64,000 bases of DNA from Archangium primigenium (GTDB lineage Bacteria > Myxococcota > Myxococcia > Myxococcales > Myxococcaceae), in contig NZ_JADWYI010000001.1 in assembly GCF_016904885.1 (NCBI RefSeq), positions 2,790,001 to 2,854,000 on the forward strand, read 5' to 3'. Below, piece after piece: positions 1 through 8,515 of this stretch (the stretch's first letter is position 1; the number at the start of each line of letters is the position of its first letter). The notes under the pieces were generated by a model. It saw nothing but the letters and a program-made list of their open reading frames with translations, was not told where the DNA came from and did not search any database. The position numbers were made by a program, and so were the translations under genes.

Positions 1-773
1 CCGCCCGACCCGCCCACGGTGGCCGAGCCATTGCCGGGACCGTTGTTGGAGAGGTTGACGCCAGCGGCGCAGCCGGGCGCCGAGTGGTCGGCGATCCAGT
101 ACGAGCCGCTGCCGGTGCTGGAACTGCGGGGCCAGGAGTGGCCGCACATGGGCTTGCCGGTGGATCCCACGGCGCTCGTCCAGTCGTTGCAGGTGTTGCC
201 CTTGCTGCCCGAGAAGGTGCCCTGTTTGGTCGAGCCGGTGAGGACGTCGTGGTTGTCGACGCCCTGGTGGTTGGGCTCACCGCGCTCGTTGGGCAGGTCG
301 TTCTTGATGGTGGCGTCCGCCGCCGGACGGGACGCGCTCAGCAGGCCGGCCTTGTCCTGGGCCACGAGCCGGCCCTTGCGGTCGTACCAGGGGCCCTCGC
401 CGATGCGGTCGATGGCGTTGACGGCGCCGCCCGTGGCGCTCCCGGTGGAGGCGCTGAGGAAGGCCCGCCACTCCTTCTGGCCCGCGCCGGGCAGGGCCAT
501 CTCGGCGATGGTGCGGCAGATCTTGTCCGCGCCCGCCAGGCCGGTGGCCTCGCCGTAGCGCAGGTCTCCACCGAAGCCGTTCGGGCTGCCGGACAGCTGG
601 CGCATGGCCTCGATGCTGGTCACGAAGAAGCTGAACGTGGCGCCATCGGTTCCACCGCCCTCGGGCGTCTCGGTGCCGGGCGAGGTGGAGTCGGTGGGCT
701 CGGCGTTACACGCGGCGATGCCGCCACCCAGGCAAAGGGTGGCGATCACGGGCAGCACGAAGGAAGCGCGCAT
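1..773 (-). CDS. Secreted lipoprotein with DUF1554/collagen-like lectin fold (3' end cut off)
   Basis: The gene enters from the window edge, so its C-terminus is missing; about 257 residues are visible. The N-terminus is a type II signal peptide (MRASF, a hydrophobic stretch, then a lipobox ending IAAC with Cys22 as the lipidated residue). A Thr/Gly/Pro/Glu-rich linker follows. The body has the pattern seen in DUF1554 and related endostatin-like lectin domains: ADKICRTIAE, then EWRAFLS, then GPWYDR, and a Cys-containing second half. This start is chosen because an AAAGGA element lies about 6 bases upstream. The likely role is an outer-surface protein of unknown ligand. Lipoprotein nature is clear; the domain name is by pattern only. 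Confidence 0.7.
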   Translation of the reverse strand, partial: MRASFVLPVIATLCLGGGIAACNAEPTDSTSPGTETPEGGGTDGATFSFFVTSIEAMRQLSGSPNGFGGDLRYGEATGLAGADKICRTIAEMALPGAGQKEWRAFLSASTGSATGGAVNAIDRIGEGPWYDRKGRLVAQDKAGLLSASRPAADATIKNDLPNERGEPNHQGVDNHDVLTGSTKQGTFSGSKGNTCNDWTSAVGSTGKPMCGHSWPRSSSTGSGSYWIADHSAPGCAAGVNLSNNGPGNGSATVGGSG

Positions 774-1036
774 GAGGGGTCCTTTTGAAGAGGGAGACGA
801 CCCAGGCGTCCTCCGCCGGCCCAGAAGCTCTACCGGACGCCAATGATTGTCACCCCATTCATGGGTACCACGGCGCTCGCGCGGGAAGATGACTGGAAAT
901 GAATCGTAACAGTCTCGTCACGGACGCCCACCCTGGCTCCCCGTCGACAGGAGGCGAGGCGCGCTTCAGGGAAACTTCAGATTCGGGGCGTAGAACCGCT
1001 CACACCCGGCGCGGCGTCTGTCTTTGACTCGCGTGT

Positions 1037-2281
1037 CTAGAATGAGGCGAAGACAAGCGTCTTGCCCAACGTCTGGGCACCCCGCCCGGTGCCCTCCAGC
1101 CCCCGGGCGAGCGTGAGGAATTCCGGAGAGGTCTCCACGTGCCGGGCCACGAGCTGGAAGGTCTCCACCACGGCCAGGTCCAGGGAGGCGGAGGCCTCGG
1201 GAGTCGCGGGCGCGAGGTGGAGGGCTTCCACGCGGGGATGGCCCATGAGCACGAAGCGCAGCAGGCCCAGGCGCAGGGCCAGACGGAACACGTACCCGAG
1301 CAGGGTGGGCGCGTCCGTGAAGGGCGTGCGCCACACGGCATGCAGGGCGTAGTGCCGGAACACCTGGTCGAGCCGCGCCCCGTGGGTTCCCGTCAGGTGG
1401 CGCCAGCGGGCGTCGTGAAGGCGCCAGGCCGCCTCCAAGCGCTCGGGGTCGTCCGTGTCGAGTCCCAGCGAGGTCAGTACGCCATGCGCCAGGGCGCGGA
1501 AGCGAGGCCCGCGCAGCGCCGCCATCCGGGCGCGGAGGATTGAGGCGAAGAGTCCCACGCTGGGGGCACCCGGCAGCGCGAGCGGGGCGAAGTCCTGGTG
1601 CACGGCCTGCTGGGTGTCCGCGCGGTCGAAGTGCTGGAGGGCGGCGTCCAGGTGGGCCTGGAGCGCTTCCCGAGACGCCCGCGTGCCCTGGAAGTACACG
1701 TCCTCCACGGCGTGGGCGAAGTGTCCCAGCAGGGCGATGCGGGACGCGAGGGGATGGGTCCTCCGGTCGAGCCAGCGCAGCAGGGCGTCGCGCACGGTCT
1801 CGGCGTGGGCGGTCCAGGCCTCGCCGGGCTCGATGGCCCGCGCGACGTCCGGGCGGGGCAGGAGGGACGCGGGCGGCACGGCGGCCTCGAGGTGGAAGGC
1901 GTCCTCGGCGAGCAGACACAGCCGGGCCACCTCCGGACAGGCCAGGGTGCCCGCGAGTTCCCAGCGCTCACCCCAGCGGGTGACGACCCGGGGAAAGGTG
2001 GCGCAGATGTCGGGCAGGAGCGCCTCGCCGTGGTGGCGCTGCAGCGAGCACAGCCGCTCGGCATCCAGGAGGGCGCAGCCTCCATCGGGCCGCATCCGGA
2101 GGACGGCGCCGAGCGAGGGGTCTTCCTCGGAGAGCGGCGCCGTGTCGCCGAGGGCGTCCCGGATGCGCCGGGCCTGGGGTGGGCTCACCGGCACCGTGAG
2201 CCCCGCGCAGCAGGAGTCCTCGCAGCGCTCCGCGATGCAGCGGAAGCGCGACATGTAGCGGGGTGGGGCGAGGGCGGGCAT
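1037..2281 (-). CDS. FliB-like lysine N-methylase
   Basis: The 414-residue product matches the FliB (flagellin lysine-N-methylase) family by its cysteine pattern. Near the N-terminus, Cys15, Cys20 and the pair Cys24-Cys25 sit in RCIAERCEDSCC. A second cluster follows with GGCALLD, RLCSLQ and DICATFPR. Family members are thought to use an Fe-S cluster and to methylate surface lysines on flagellin or other exported proteins. I chose the ATG at 2281, giving MPALAPPRYMSRF, because longer versions run into the upstream protease gene. That protease ends 25 bases upstream, so the two are probably co-transcribed. The substrate is unknown; no flagellin gene is present. Confidence 0.75.
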   Translation of the reverse strand: MPALAPPRYMSRFRCIAERCEDSCCAGLTVPVSPPQARRIRDALGDTAPLSEEDPSLGAVLRMRPDGGCALLDAERLCSLQRHHGEALLPDICATFPRVVTRWGERWELAGTLACPEVARLCLLAEDAFHLEAAVPPASLLPRPDVARAIEPGEAWTAHAETVRDALLRWLDRRTHPLASRIALLGHFAHAVEDVYFQGTRASREALQAHLDAALQHFDRADTQQAVHQDFAPLALPGAPSVGLFASILRARMAALRGPRFRALAHGVLTSLGLDTDDPERLEAAWRLHDARWRHLTGTHGARLDQVFRHYALHAVWRTPFTDAPTLLGYVFRLALRLGLLRFVLMGHPRVEALHLAPATPEASASLDLAVVETFQLVARHVETSPEFLTLARGLEGTGRGAQTLGKTLVFASF

Positions 2282-2306
2282 GGGCGCGCCCCAGCCTACC
2301 GCGTCC

Positions 2307-4007
2307 TCAGGGCAGGGGCGCGAGCCCGTCCAGCGCGTCGAGCGCCGTCCGGGCCTGGACGAGGCCATGCCCGTACTGGTTGTCACGGCCGGGTGTGCCC
2401 AGGTCGAGCGCGGTGCGCTCCATCACCTCGCGCACCTCGCTGGCCGTCAGCTCCGGGTGGGCGCCCCACAGCAGCGCGGCCACGGCGGTGACGTGGGGGG
2501 CGGCCATGGAGGTGCCCATGAAGCGCGCGTAGTCGACGCCCCGCAGGTTCACGTGGATGGGCTTGCCCAGGTGCTGCAGCACGGCGCCCCGCGACTCCCG
2601 GCCCACGCTGAGCGCGGGCACCCAGGCGGCGCTCGGCCCCTCCAGGCTCATCTGCCAGGACTGGGACTCGGAGTCGCTCGTGCCGAAGATGATGGCGCGC
2701 GCGCCCTGGCTCATCACGTTCCGGGCGATGCGCGACGGGTCGGCGCCGTGCTCCAGCCGCACGTAGGCCACGAAGCCCGCGCACGTGCCGCCCTGGCACC
2801 CGAGCGCCTCGCCCTGGCCGCAGTCCACGAGCGTGCCCGTGTAGTCGCCGGGCGGGGAGAAGAAGAGCGAGCGCGAGTCGTAGCTCAGCACGCCCGCGTC
2901 GAGCCGGGACACGGTGTTGCCGCTCACGCTGATGGACGAGAGGATGTCCACGCCCGGGGCCACGAGGCTCAGGCCCTCGCCGCCGTTGGAGAAGGAGGCC
3001 ACCTGGCCATGCGCGTCCACGGCGCCCACGGCGAGCACGGAGGGGTAGGCGGCCGGGTAGCTCAGGGGCGCCTGGCGCGTCAGGTCGCTGTCGTTGCCCG
3101 CCGCGGCCACGATGAGCATGCCGGCGTCGCGGGCGGCCTGGAAGGCCTCGCGGGCCGTGCGGCCCATGTCCACGGGCGACCCGAGCGACAGCGTGGCGAT
3201 GTGCGCCTTCTGCCGCTGGCACCACTCGAGCGCCGAGAGCACGCCGCTGACACTCGCGCGCTCCTCCACGTTGAGCACCCGGGCGATGAGCAGGTCCACG
3301 CCGGGCGCCACGCCCACCATGCCGCCGCGGCTCAGGCCGTCCCAGATCTCTCCGCCCGAGGCGAGCTGCGCCGCGACGATGCCCGCCACGTGCGTGCCGT
3401 GGCCGAGGCCCCGGACGCCGCGCGACTCGTCGCTCGGATCGCTGTCGCCGTCCACGAAGTCGTAGCCCCCCACGTAGGGGATGCCGAGCTCGGGGTGGCG
3501 CCGGTCGAGCCCGCTGTCGATGACACACACGCGGATGCCCGCGCCCACGGGCGCGCCCCGGTCGAGCACGCCGTCCTGGTTGGCGTCCCACACGTGGGGG
3601 GCCTGCACGAGCCGCAGCGCGTCGGTGTACTCGTCCACGGAGCCCACGCTCATGGGCATGCCGAGCGCGCGCACCTCCAGGTCCGGCTCGATGCGCTCCA
3701 CGTCGGGATTCGCGGCCACGCGGGCGATCTCCTCCGGGGTCAGCCGGGCGGACACCGCGGGCACGAGCGTGTGGCGGGTGTTCACGGCCACGCCCAGGGA
3801 CTCCACCGCCCTCGCGGCGCGCACCCCCGAGCGGTAGCGCACGATCACCGCCTGGCGATCGTCCTTCGGAAGGGGATCCTGGAGCCGGTTGGACACCGCC
3901 TCCTCCCGCGTATCCACGCACCCCGGGTGGCTCAACCCCGAGGACTCCCCCTCCGTGTTCGAGCACGCCGCCAGGACCGCCAGTCCAAGAACCGCCCACG
4001 CCCTCAT
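2307..4007 (-). CDS. S8 (subtilisin-like) serine protease lipoprotein with PA domain
   Basis: The 566-residue protein starts with a lipoprotein signal (MRAWAVLGLAVLAAC). An I9-type inhibitor propeptide follows at about residues 48-115 (from QAVIVRYRSG to VERIEPD). The S8 catalytic domain has Asp164 in VIDSGLD, His203 in GHGTHVAGI, the oxyanion Asn305 in AAAGND, and Ser500 in GTSMAAPH. A protease-associated (PA) domain of about 100 residues is inserted between Asn and Ser (about 385-490), as in many large secreted subtilases. The ATG at 4007 is used because it begins the signal peptide. Predicted location is the cell surface or periplasm, with a role in protein degradation, consistent with a predatory lifestyle. 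The FliB-like gene follows closely. Confidence 0.92.
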   Translation of the reverse strand: MRAWAVLGLAVLAACSNTEGESSGLSHPGCVDTREEAVSNRLQDPLPKDDRQAVIVRYRSGVRAARAVESLGVAVNTRHTLVPAVSARLTPEEIARVAANPDVERIEPDLEVRALGMPMSVGSVDEYTDALRLVQAPHVWDANQDGVLDRGAPVGAGIRVCVIDSGLDRRHPELGIPYVGGYDFVDGDSDPSDESRGVRGLGHGTHVAGIVAAQLASGGEIWDGLSRGGMVGVAPGVDLLIARVLNVEERASVSGVLSALEWCQRQKAHIATLSLGSPVDMGRTAREAFQAARDAGMLIVAAAGNDSDLTRQAPLSYPAAYPSVLAVGAVDAHGQVASFSNGGEGLSLVAPGVDILSSISVSGNTVSRLDAGVLSYDSRSLFFSPPGDYTGTLVDCGQGEALGCQGGTCAGFVAYVRLEHGADPSRIARNVMSQGARAIIFGTSDSESQSWQMSLEGPSAAWVPALSVGRESRGAVLQHLGKPIHVNLRGVDYARFMGTSMAAPHVTAVAALLWGAHPELTASEVREVMERTALDLGTPGRDNQYGHGLVQARTALDALDGLAPLP

Positions 4008-4253
4008 CGCCGCCCCCTCCGCCGATTCCGCCCCACAGGGATGTGGGCAGGGGTCGGGAAGAAAGCCAGGGGTCCCCGTGCTTTCGGACAGGGGGCCGGT
4101 GCCCGGTTCCACAGAGTTCCCGTCGTCTGTGGAGCGGTGAGCGGTCCGGGCGTTGGCTGGCCAACGGTGGCCGCGCGGGCGGGGGTGGCGGGCGGGGGGC
4201 CCCGGTGTGCGCGAAGGAACGGATCAGGGACCCTGGCGTGCTACACCGTGCGG

Positions 4254-4703
4254 ATGCCCGAGATTCCCTTCCCCGCTGGGCTGCCGAGCGAGCCCGAGAT
4301 CCTGATCGAATCGCCCCGGGGCTCCGTGGTGAAGCGCACGGCGGAGGGCGGGGTGGACTTCGTCTCGCCGCTGCCGTGTCCCTACAACTACGGCTGCATC
4401 CCCGGCCTGGACTCGGGGGATGGGGATCCGCTGGACGTGGTGGTGCTGGGCCCGCGGCTGCCGCGGGGCGCGCGGGTGCGGCTGCCGGTGGTGGGGGTGA
4501 TTGGCTTCCTGGACGCGGGGTGCGCGGACCCCAAGGTCATCTGCAGCCCCCGGCCGTTGAGCGCGGCGGACCGGGCGGGCCTGGCGGCCTTCTTCCACGT
4601 GTACGCCTTCTTCAAGCGGGGCCTGCACCGGGTGCGGGGCCGCCGCACGGGGGCCACGCGCTACGTGGGGTGGTTGCCGGGCGTCACGGACGGGCCAGCA
4701 TGA
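4254..4703 (+). CDS. Small family I inorganic pyrophosphatase-like protein
   Basis: The 149-residue product carries the soluble pyrophosphatase signature: YNYGCIP followed by DGDPLDVVVLG, whose aspartates bind catalytic Mg2+. An EILIESPRGS segment lies near the N-terminus. The third conserved acidic segment appears as ADPKVIC, where ordinary family I enzymes usually have a D-x-K-x-x-x-V pattern. The protein is about 25 residues shorter than the E. coli enzyme. It probably hydrolyses pyrophosphate, though the divergence leaves room for another phosphoanhydride. The last 20 bases overlap the 3' end of the convergent DUF885 gene. Upstream it is divergent from the S8 protease across about 245 bases that probably hold both promoters. 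Confidence 0.82.
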   Translation: MPEIPFPAGLPSEPEILIESPRGSVVKRTAEGGVDFVSPLPCPYNYGCIPGLDSGDGDPLDVVVLGPRLPRGARVRLPVVGVIGFLDAGCADPKVICSPRPLSAADRAGLAAFFHVYAFFKRGLHRVRGRRTGATRYVGWLPGVTDGPA

Positions 4704-6399
4704 AGCGCCGCAGGTGGGCGGGGGGCACCGGGCCGAACGAGAACAGCTCCTCGTGGAAGCGCGCCTCGTCGAAGTGGCTCCCGCGCTCGCGTCGGCAGTC
4801 GGCCTCCAGCCGCTCGAACTCGAGCGCGCCGAGCAGATAGGTGATGGCCTGCATGGGGATGCGCTTGTAGCGGAGGACTTCCCGCTGGGCGTTGGGCTCG
4901 GGCATGCAGGCGTCCTGCACCAGGTGGCGCACCGCCGTGGCGTCGTCCATGCGCCGGGTGTGCAGGCCGATGTCCACCCGCACGCGTACGGCGCGCAGGG
5001 CCCGGGCCACGAGCGCGGTGAGCTCCTCCGCGGCGGTGTAGAAGCCGGCGCGGCGCATGCGCTCCTCGGCGTAGGTGGCGTAGCCCTCGATGTTGAGCAT
5101 GGGTCCGAAGTGGCCGCGCGCCATGGCCACGTGGTCCGTCACGAGCAGGAAGCGCACCGGCGCCGGGTGGTGGGAGAAGGCGCGCTGCCAGGCGACGCTC
5201 TGCAGGAAGTGGCCGGGGATGCCCTCGTGCACCGCGAGCAGCGCGGCCCAGACCTTGGGGTGCGCGGCGGCCATGGGCGCCACCACGAACCAGCCCACCT
5301 TGCGCGTGTCCAGCAGCGGGGCGGGCCAGTTGGTGCCCCGCACATCCACCATGCCCGGGGGCAGGGCCTTGATGCCCAGGCGCAGGCCCTCGGGGACGTG
5401 GAACATGCCGTGCTCGAGGATGAACTGCTCCGTGTGGCCCACGAGCTCCCGGTACAGGGGGATGACGTCCTCGTCCCGTTCGGGGTGGAGCGCCTCGAGC
5501 CGGGCGAGCAGGGCGCGGGCCTCGGCCAGACTGTCGAGAGAGGCGGGCGCGTCGGGCAGCTCCCGGGCGAGCGTGGGGGCGAGCCGGGCGATGGCGCGCT
5601 GGGCGTCCTCCTGGACCTCCCGGGCCCGCTGCATCAGGGCCTCGGGGGACTCGGTGATGCCGAACATGTGCTCGAGCCGCCAGGCGTACTCGTCCGCGCC
5701 GAGCACGACGCCGGGCCGGGCCCGGGGCAGCACCCGCTCGGTGAGGAAGCGCTGGTGCGCGGCGAAGGCGCCGTGGGCCTCCCGGGCCGCCAGCTCCAGC
5801 TCGCGCGAGGCCCCGCCCGTGAGCGCCACCCCGTGGGCACCGGGCAGTTGGGGGAGGATCTCGTAGTAGCGCGCGATGACGGGCAGCTGGTCCTCGGCGA
5901 AGTCGCGCACGCTGTGCAGGTCCGGCGGCGCGTCCGAGGCCAGTCCCGCGAGCAGCAGCGCCTCCTGTTGCTGGAGGAAGAGGGGGATGCGCGCCAGCCG
6001 GCTGGCGATGGCCGCCCAGTCCTCGGACGTCTCGGCCTGGCCGATCTGGTACTGCACCATCGTGTGGGGATAGGTCGACAGCTCGATGTTGCGCCGGTGG
6101 GCCCCGAGCGCCGCGTAGGCGTGCACGTGGAAGCGCGTGAGGTCGAGCATCGCCCGCCAGTCGAGTCCATCGCTGGCGGGCAGGTGCTCGACGGGCAGCC
6201 GCTCCAACTGGGCGAGCGTGTCGCGGTGCAGCGCGTACTCATCCCCCAGGGCCGAGTCGGACAGGTCCTTGAGCCGGTCATCCAGGTGGTGCAGGCCGAG
6301 CGTCGTGGCTTCCTCCGGCTGGGCGCGCAGGTAGCGCTGGAAGAAGGAGGCGCGCAGTGCCGTGAAGGCCGTGAGGGTGGGTGAGGGAGCCGGGCTCAT
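4684..6399 (-). CDS. DUF885 family protein (putative zinc peptidase)
   Basis: The 571-residue protein is a typical full-length DUF885 member. Its key motif is HEGIPGHFLQ, with His391, Glu392 and His397 as plausible metal or catalytic residues. EGYATYAEE, conserved in the same family, follows downstream. No signal peptide is visible, so it is probably cytoplasmic. DUF885 proteins are distant relatives of gluzincin-type peptidases, but few have an assigned substrate. The ATG at 6399 has no competing upstream start. The 3' end overlaps the pyrophosphatase gene tail to tail by 20 bases. Confidence 0.85.
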   Translation of the reverse strand: MSPAPSPTLTAFTALRASFFQRYLRAQPEEATTLGLHHLDDRLKDLSDSALGDEYALHRDTLAQLERLPVEHLPASDGLDWRAMLDLTRFHVHAYAALGAHRRNIELSTYPHTMVQYQIGQAETSEDWAAIASRLARIPLFLQQQEALLLAGLASDAPPDLHSVRDFAEDQLPVIARYYEILPQLPGAHGVALTGGASRELELAAREAHGAFAAHQRFLTERVLPRARPGVVLGADEYAWRLEHMFGITESPEALMQRAREVQEDAQRAIARLAPTLARELPDAPASLDSLAEARALLARLEALHPERDEDVIPLYRELVGHTEQFILEHGMFHVPEGLRLGIKALPPGMVDVRGTNWPAPLLDTRKVGWFVVAPMAAAHPKVWAALLAVHEGIPGHFLQSVAWQRAFSHHPAPVRFLLVTDHVAMARGHFGPMLNIEGYATYAEERMRRAGFYTAAEELTALVARALRAVRVRVDIGLHTRRMDDATAVRHLVQDACMPEPNAQREVLRYKRIPMQAITYLLGALEFERLEADCRRERGSHFDEARFHEELFSFGPVPPAHLRRFMLARP

Positions 6400-6613
6400 T
6401 GTCCTCCAAGGTAGTCACTGCCCCGGGGGGGCGAGGCGTTGGCTGGTGGATGTTCCCGGGGGGCCTGGGGGGCTTTGCCCCACGGCGGAGGTAGACCGGA
6501 CATCTTCCCGTGTATCCAACCCTGGGCGGCATGGGCTCCGGGCTGTATCCTGCGCGGCACGCCGCGCCATTGCCTCAGCCCCAGGGGGAGGCGCCCGCAC
6601 ACGAGTGAAACCC

Positions 6614-7003
6614 ATGGCCGCCAATCCGCAGACGCCCTTCCACATCCTCCTGGTCGAGGACGAGCCCGTCATCCGGGAACTCGTGCGTTCCATGCTGAGC
6701 GACGGGGCCGTGGAGGTGGTGTGCGCGGCCAACGGCGTCGAGGGCCTCAAGCTGGCCAAGAGCCGGTCCTTCCAACTGGTGCTGATGGACGTGGTGCTGC
6801 CCCAGCTCGACGGCATCTCGGTCTGCCGGATGCTCAAGAGCGATCCGTCGACGTCCAAGGTGCCCGTCTACATGCTCTCGGCGAAGTCCAAGAAGTCCGA
6901 CATGGAGAGCGCCACGCTCGCCGGAGCGGATGGCTACATCCAGAAGCCCTTCAAGGGCGCGGAGCTGATGGCGCTCGTGGAGCGGCTGCGCAAGGGGGAG
7001 TGA
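6614..7003 (+). CDS. Stand-alone CheY-like response regulator
   Basis: The 129-residue product is a single receiver domain with no output domain. The acidic pocket is Glu15-Asp16-Glu17 (LLVEDEP), the phosphoacceptor is Asp59 (LMDVVLP), the switch Ser/Thr is Ser89 (MLSAKS) and the invariant lysine is Lys111 (IQKPF). A GTG codon nine bases upstream (6605) is an alternative start; the ATG at 6614 is preferred. No partner kinase is adjacent, as is common for orphan single-domain regulators in myxobacteria. It converges on the PilZ gene, leaving only three bases between stop codons. Confidence 0.9.
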   Translation: MAANPQTPFHILLVEDEPVIRELVRSMLSDGAVEVVCAANGVEGLKLAKSRSFQLVLMDVVLPQLDGISVCRMLKSDPSTSKVPVYMLSAKSKKSDMESATLAGADGYIQKPFKGAELMALVERLRKGE

Positions 7004-7006
7004 GGC

Positions 7007-7333
7007 TCAGGGCAGGCGCGGGTGGAGGTAGCGCGCGAGCAGCAGCAGGTGATCCCAGTCCAGCTCGTCGAACTCCACCGCCACGCCATGCGCCTCGCGG
7101 CGCACGATGCAGCACGTGGTGGTGATGTCGCCCACGCCCGGCAGCGGCAGGGTGAGGGTGAGCCTGCGCACCGCGTCCTCGGGGTGTCCCTGCAGGAAGA
7201 GGCCGGCCATGGACAGGTCCAGCGCCTTGACGAGCACCCGGCGCTCGCCCAGGTGCACCTGGACCATCCAGTTGGCATCCACGCGCGGGTGGTAGCGCCC
7301 CTGGGGACGGGCGGGATCGGTGGGCGGCGTCAT
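7007..7333 (-). CDS. PilZ domain protein
   Basis: The 108-residue protein is essentially one PilZ domain. It has the two c-di-GMP contact motifs: RYHPR near residues 14-18 (the RxxxR type) and DLSMAGLF near residues 42-49 (the D/N-x-S-x-x-G type). Both are intact, so it probably binds c-di-GMP and acts as a small effector. The ATG at 7333 is chosen because GAGGAG lies at the right distance upstream; longer versions have no PilZ-like residues. It faces away from the type III secretion operon, and about 225 bases between them hold that operon's control region. Confidence 0.85.
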   Translation of the reverse strand: MTPPTDPARPQGRYHPRVDANWMVQVHLGERRVLVKALDLSMAGLFLQGHPEDAVRRLTLTLPLPGVGDITTTCCIVRREAHGVAVEFDELDWDHLLLLARYLHPRLP

Positions 7334-7474
7334 CGGAAACTCCTCGGTGTACGACAAGGGACTACGAGTGTGTAGCAGTCTGGGCGGGTAGCAACTTTTC
7401 AGCCGCCGCCCGCACCGTCCGCCCTCGTGGACATGACCTCCACCGGGTGGGCCCTCGCGGCCCCGGTGTCGTGG

Positions 7475-7486
7475 CCAGGTGCCTGG
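7475..7486. promoter_or_regulatory. Inverted repeat, possible operator
   Basis: The sequence is CCAGG-TG-CCTGG, a perfect 5-bp inverted repeat with a 2-bp centre, about 20 bases upstream of the sigma-54-like element. Its right part, GGTGCCTGG, is repeated exactly at 7501-7509, with a 23-bp period. This placement suits a regulator site, but no specific protein can be named. Confidence 0.3.
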
Positions 7487-7506
7487 GAACACGGGCGCCG
7501 GGTGCC

Positions 7507-7522
7507 TGGCACGAAGCCTGAA
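7507..7522 (+). promoter_or_regulatory. Possible sigma-54 (-24/-12) promoter for the type III secretion operon
   Basis: TGGCACG is a perfect -24 element. After the standard spacing comes CTGA, where the consensus -12 element is TTGC. The GG and the second element are ten bases apart, as required. A transcript starting near 7533 would carry the GAGGAGG ribosome-binding site at about 7546-7552 and the ATG at 7560. The -12 element lacks the usual GC, which weakens the call. Confidence 0.35.
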
Positions 7523-7559
7523 GAAGCTCCGGCGCATCCACGATGCGAGGAGGCTTCAC

Positions 7560-8015
7560 ATGGAGAACGGCAATCGGTTGGGCGGGCTGTCCATCACCCC
7601 CACGGTGGCGCGGCAGACGCCCCGCAACGACTTCGGCACGGTGTTGGCGCACACGGCGCGCGAGGTGGTGCGCTCGGGCGCGGGCGTGGTGGCGTCGTTC
7701 GCGCCGGGCGCGCCCGCGGTGAGCGCGGCGGTGGCGAGCGTGGGCTCGGTGGTGGCTTCGGCCACGTCCGCGCGGAGCGCCGCGGCCACGTCCCTGCCGG
7801 TGGGCGCGGGCGGCGCTTCGCCCTCGGCCCAGGGCGAGCAGTGGGATCTGCTCTCGGCCCAGCGCGAGATGCAGGCGGAGGGCGCGAAGATGAACCTCGC
7901 CTACATGGGCCTGCAGAACGAGATGCAGGCGGAGAGCCGGGCGCACAACGCGCTCTCCAACATCATGAAGGTGCGCCACGACTCGGCCAAGGCGGCCATC
8001 AACAACATCCGCTAG
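7560..8015 (+). CDS. Type III secretion needle-like protein with long N-terminal extension
   Basis: This 151-residue protein is first in the operon and has a strong GAGGAGG ribosome-binding site. Its last 55 residues are helical and end in HNALSNIMKVRHDSAKAAIN, which resembles the C-terminal half of T3SS needle subunits such as PrgI (arrangement R-N-A-x-S-N-x-x-K-x-x-x-D then A-x-I-x-N). The first 95 residues are Ala/Gly/Ser/Val-rich and have no counterpart in the roughly 80-residue standard needle proteins. The classic Pro-containing turn between the two helices is not obvious. Position next to the rod gene supports a needle or filament role. An alternative is another early secretion substrate. 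Confidence 0.5.
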   Translation: MENGNRLGGLSITPTVARQTPRNDFGTVLAHTAREVVRSGAGVVASFAPGAPAVSAAVASVGSVVASATSARSAAATSLPVGAGGASPSAQGEQWDLLSAQREMQAEGAKMNLAYMGLQNEMQAESRAHNALSNIMKVRHDSAKAAINNIR

Positions 8016-8026
8016 GGGCGCGCGTC

Positions 8027-8503
8027 ATGGCCATGGGCAATGTGGGAGCGCTGGGCGGCGCGGGGGTCTCGCCCGTCGGGGAGTCCTCGGCGACGAAGGG
8101 CGACTTCGCTCGACTCCTCGAGGGCATGAAGGGTCCAGCGAAGCCGCCGGGGGTGCCGGTGGCGGGCGAGGCGGGGCGTCACCACCTCGTGCCCGCCGAG
8201 CGGACGGAAGCCGTGCGTGGCCCGTGCGAGGCGCGAGGCGGGGACGCGGCCGTGGGCGGCGTGTCCTCGGTGTCCGCCGCGGCACCGTCTCGGGCGGTCC
8301 GCGTGTTGGACCAGGTGGGCGAGGCCCAGCGGCGGTTGGATCACGTGTTGGCGCTGGCGGAGTCCGGCAGGTCCTTCTCGCCGGCGGAGCTGCTGGCGTT
8401 CCAGGCGCATGTGTACCGGGCGAGCCAGGAGCTCGATCTGGCCGGCAAGGTCGTCGAGAAGGCCGTCGGCGGCGTGAAGCAGATCCTGCAGACCCAGGTG
8501 TGA
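8027..8503 (+). CDS. Type III secretion inner rod protein (SctI-like)
   Basis: The 158-residue product has a low-complexity N-terminal two thirds and a conserved C-terminal helix. The end, from AELLAFQAHVYRASQELDLA through KVVEKAVGGVKQILQTQV, fits the YscI/PrgJ/HrpB inner rod pattern: a LLxxQ start, a central Lys, and a VxxLxxxQ finish. It lies between the needle-like gene and sctJ, the usual location of rod genes. The N-terminal half is longer than in most SctI proteins. The ATG at 8027 follows the preceding stop by 11 bases. Confidence 0.6.
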   Translation: MAMGNVGALGGAGVSPVGESSATKGDFARLLEGMKGPAKPPGVPVAGEAGRHHLVPAERTEAVRGPCEARGGDAAVGGVSSVSAAAPSRAVRVLDQVGEAQRRLDHVLALAESGRSFSPAELLAFQAHVYRASQELDLAGKVVEKAVGGVKQILQTQV

Positions 8504-8515
8504 GGAGAGCCGTCC

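Noticed and set aside
2280-4253. A long plus-strand extension of the pyrophosphatase frame
   Set aside because: It is antisense to the S8 protease; the pyrophosphatase domain begins only at 4254.
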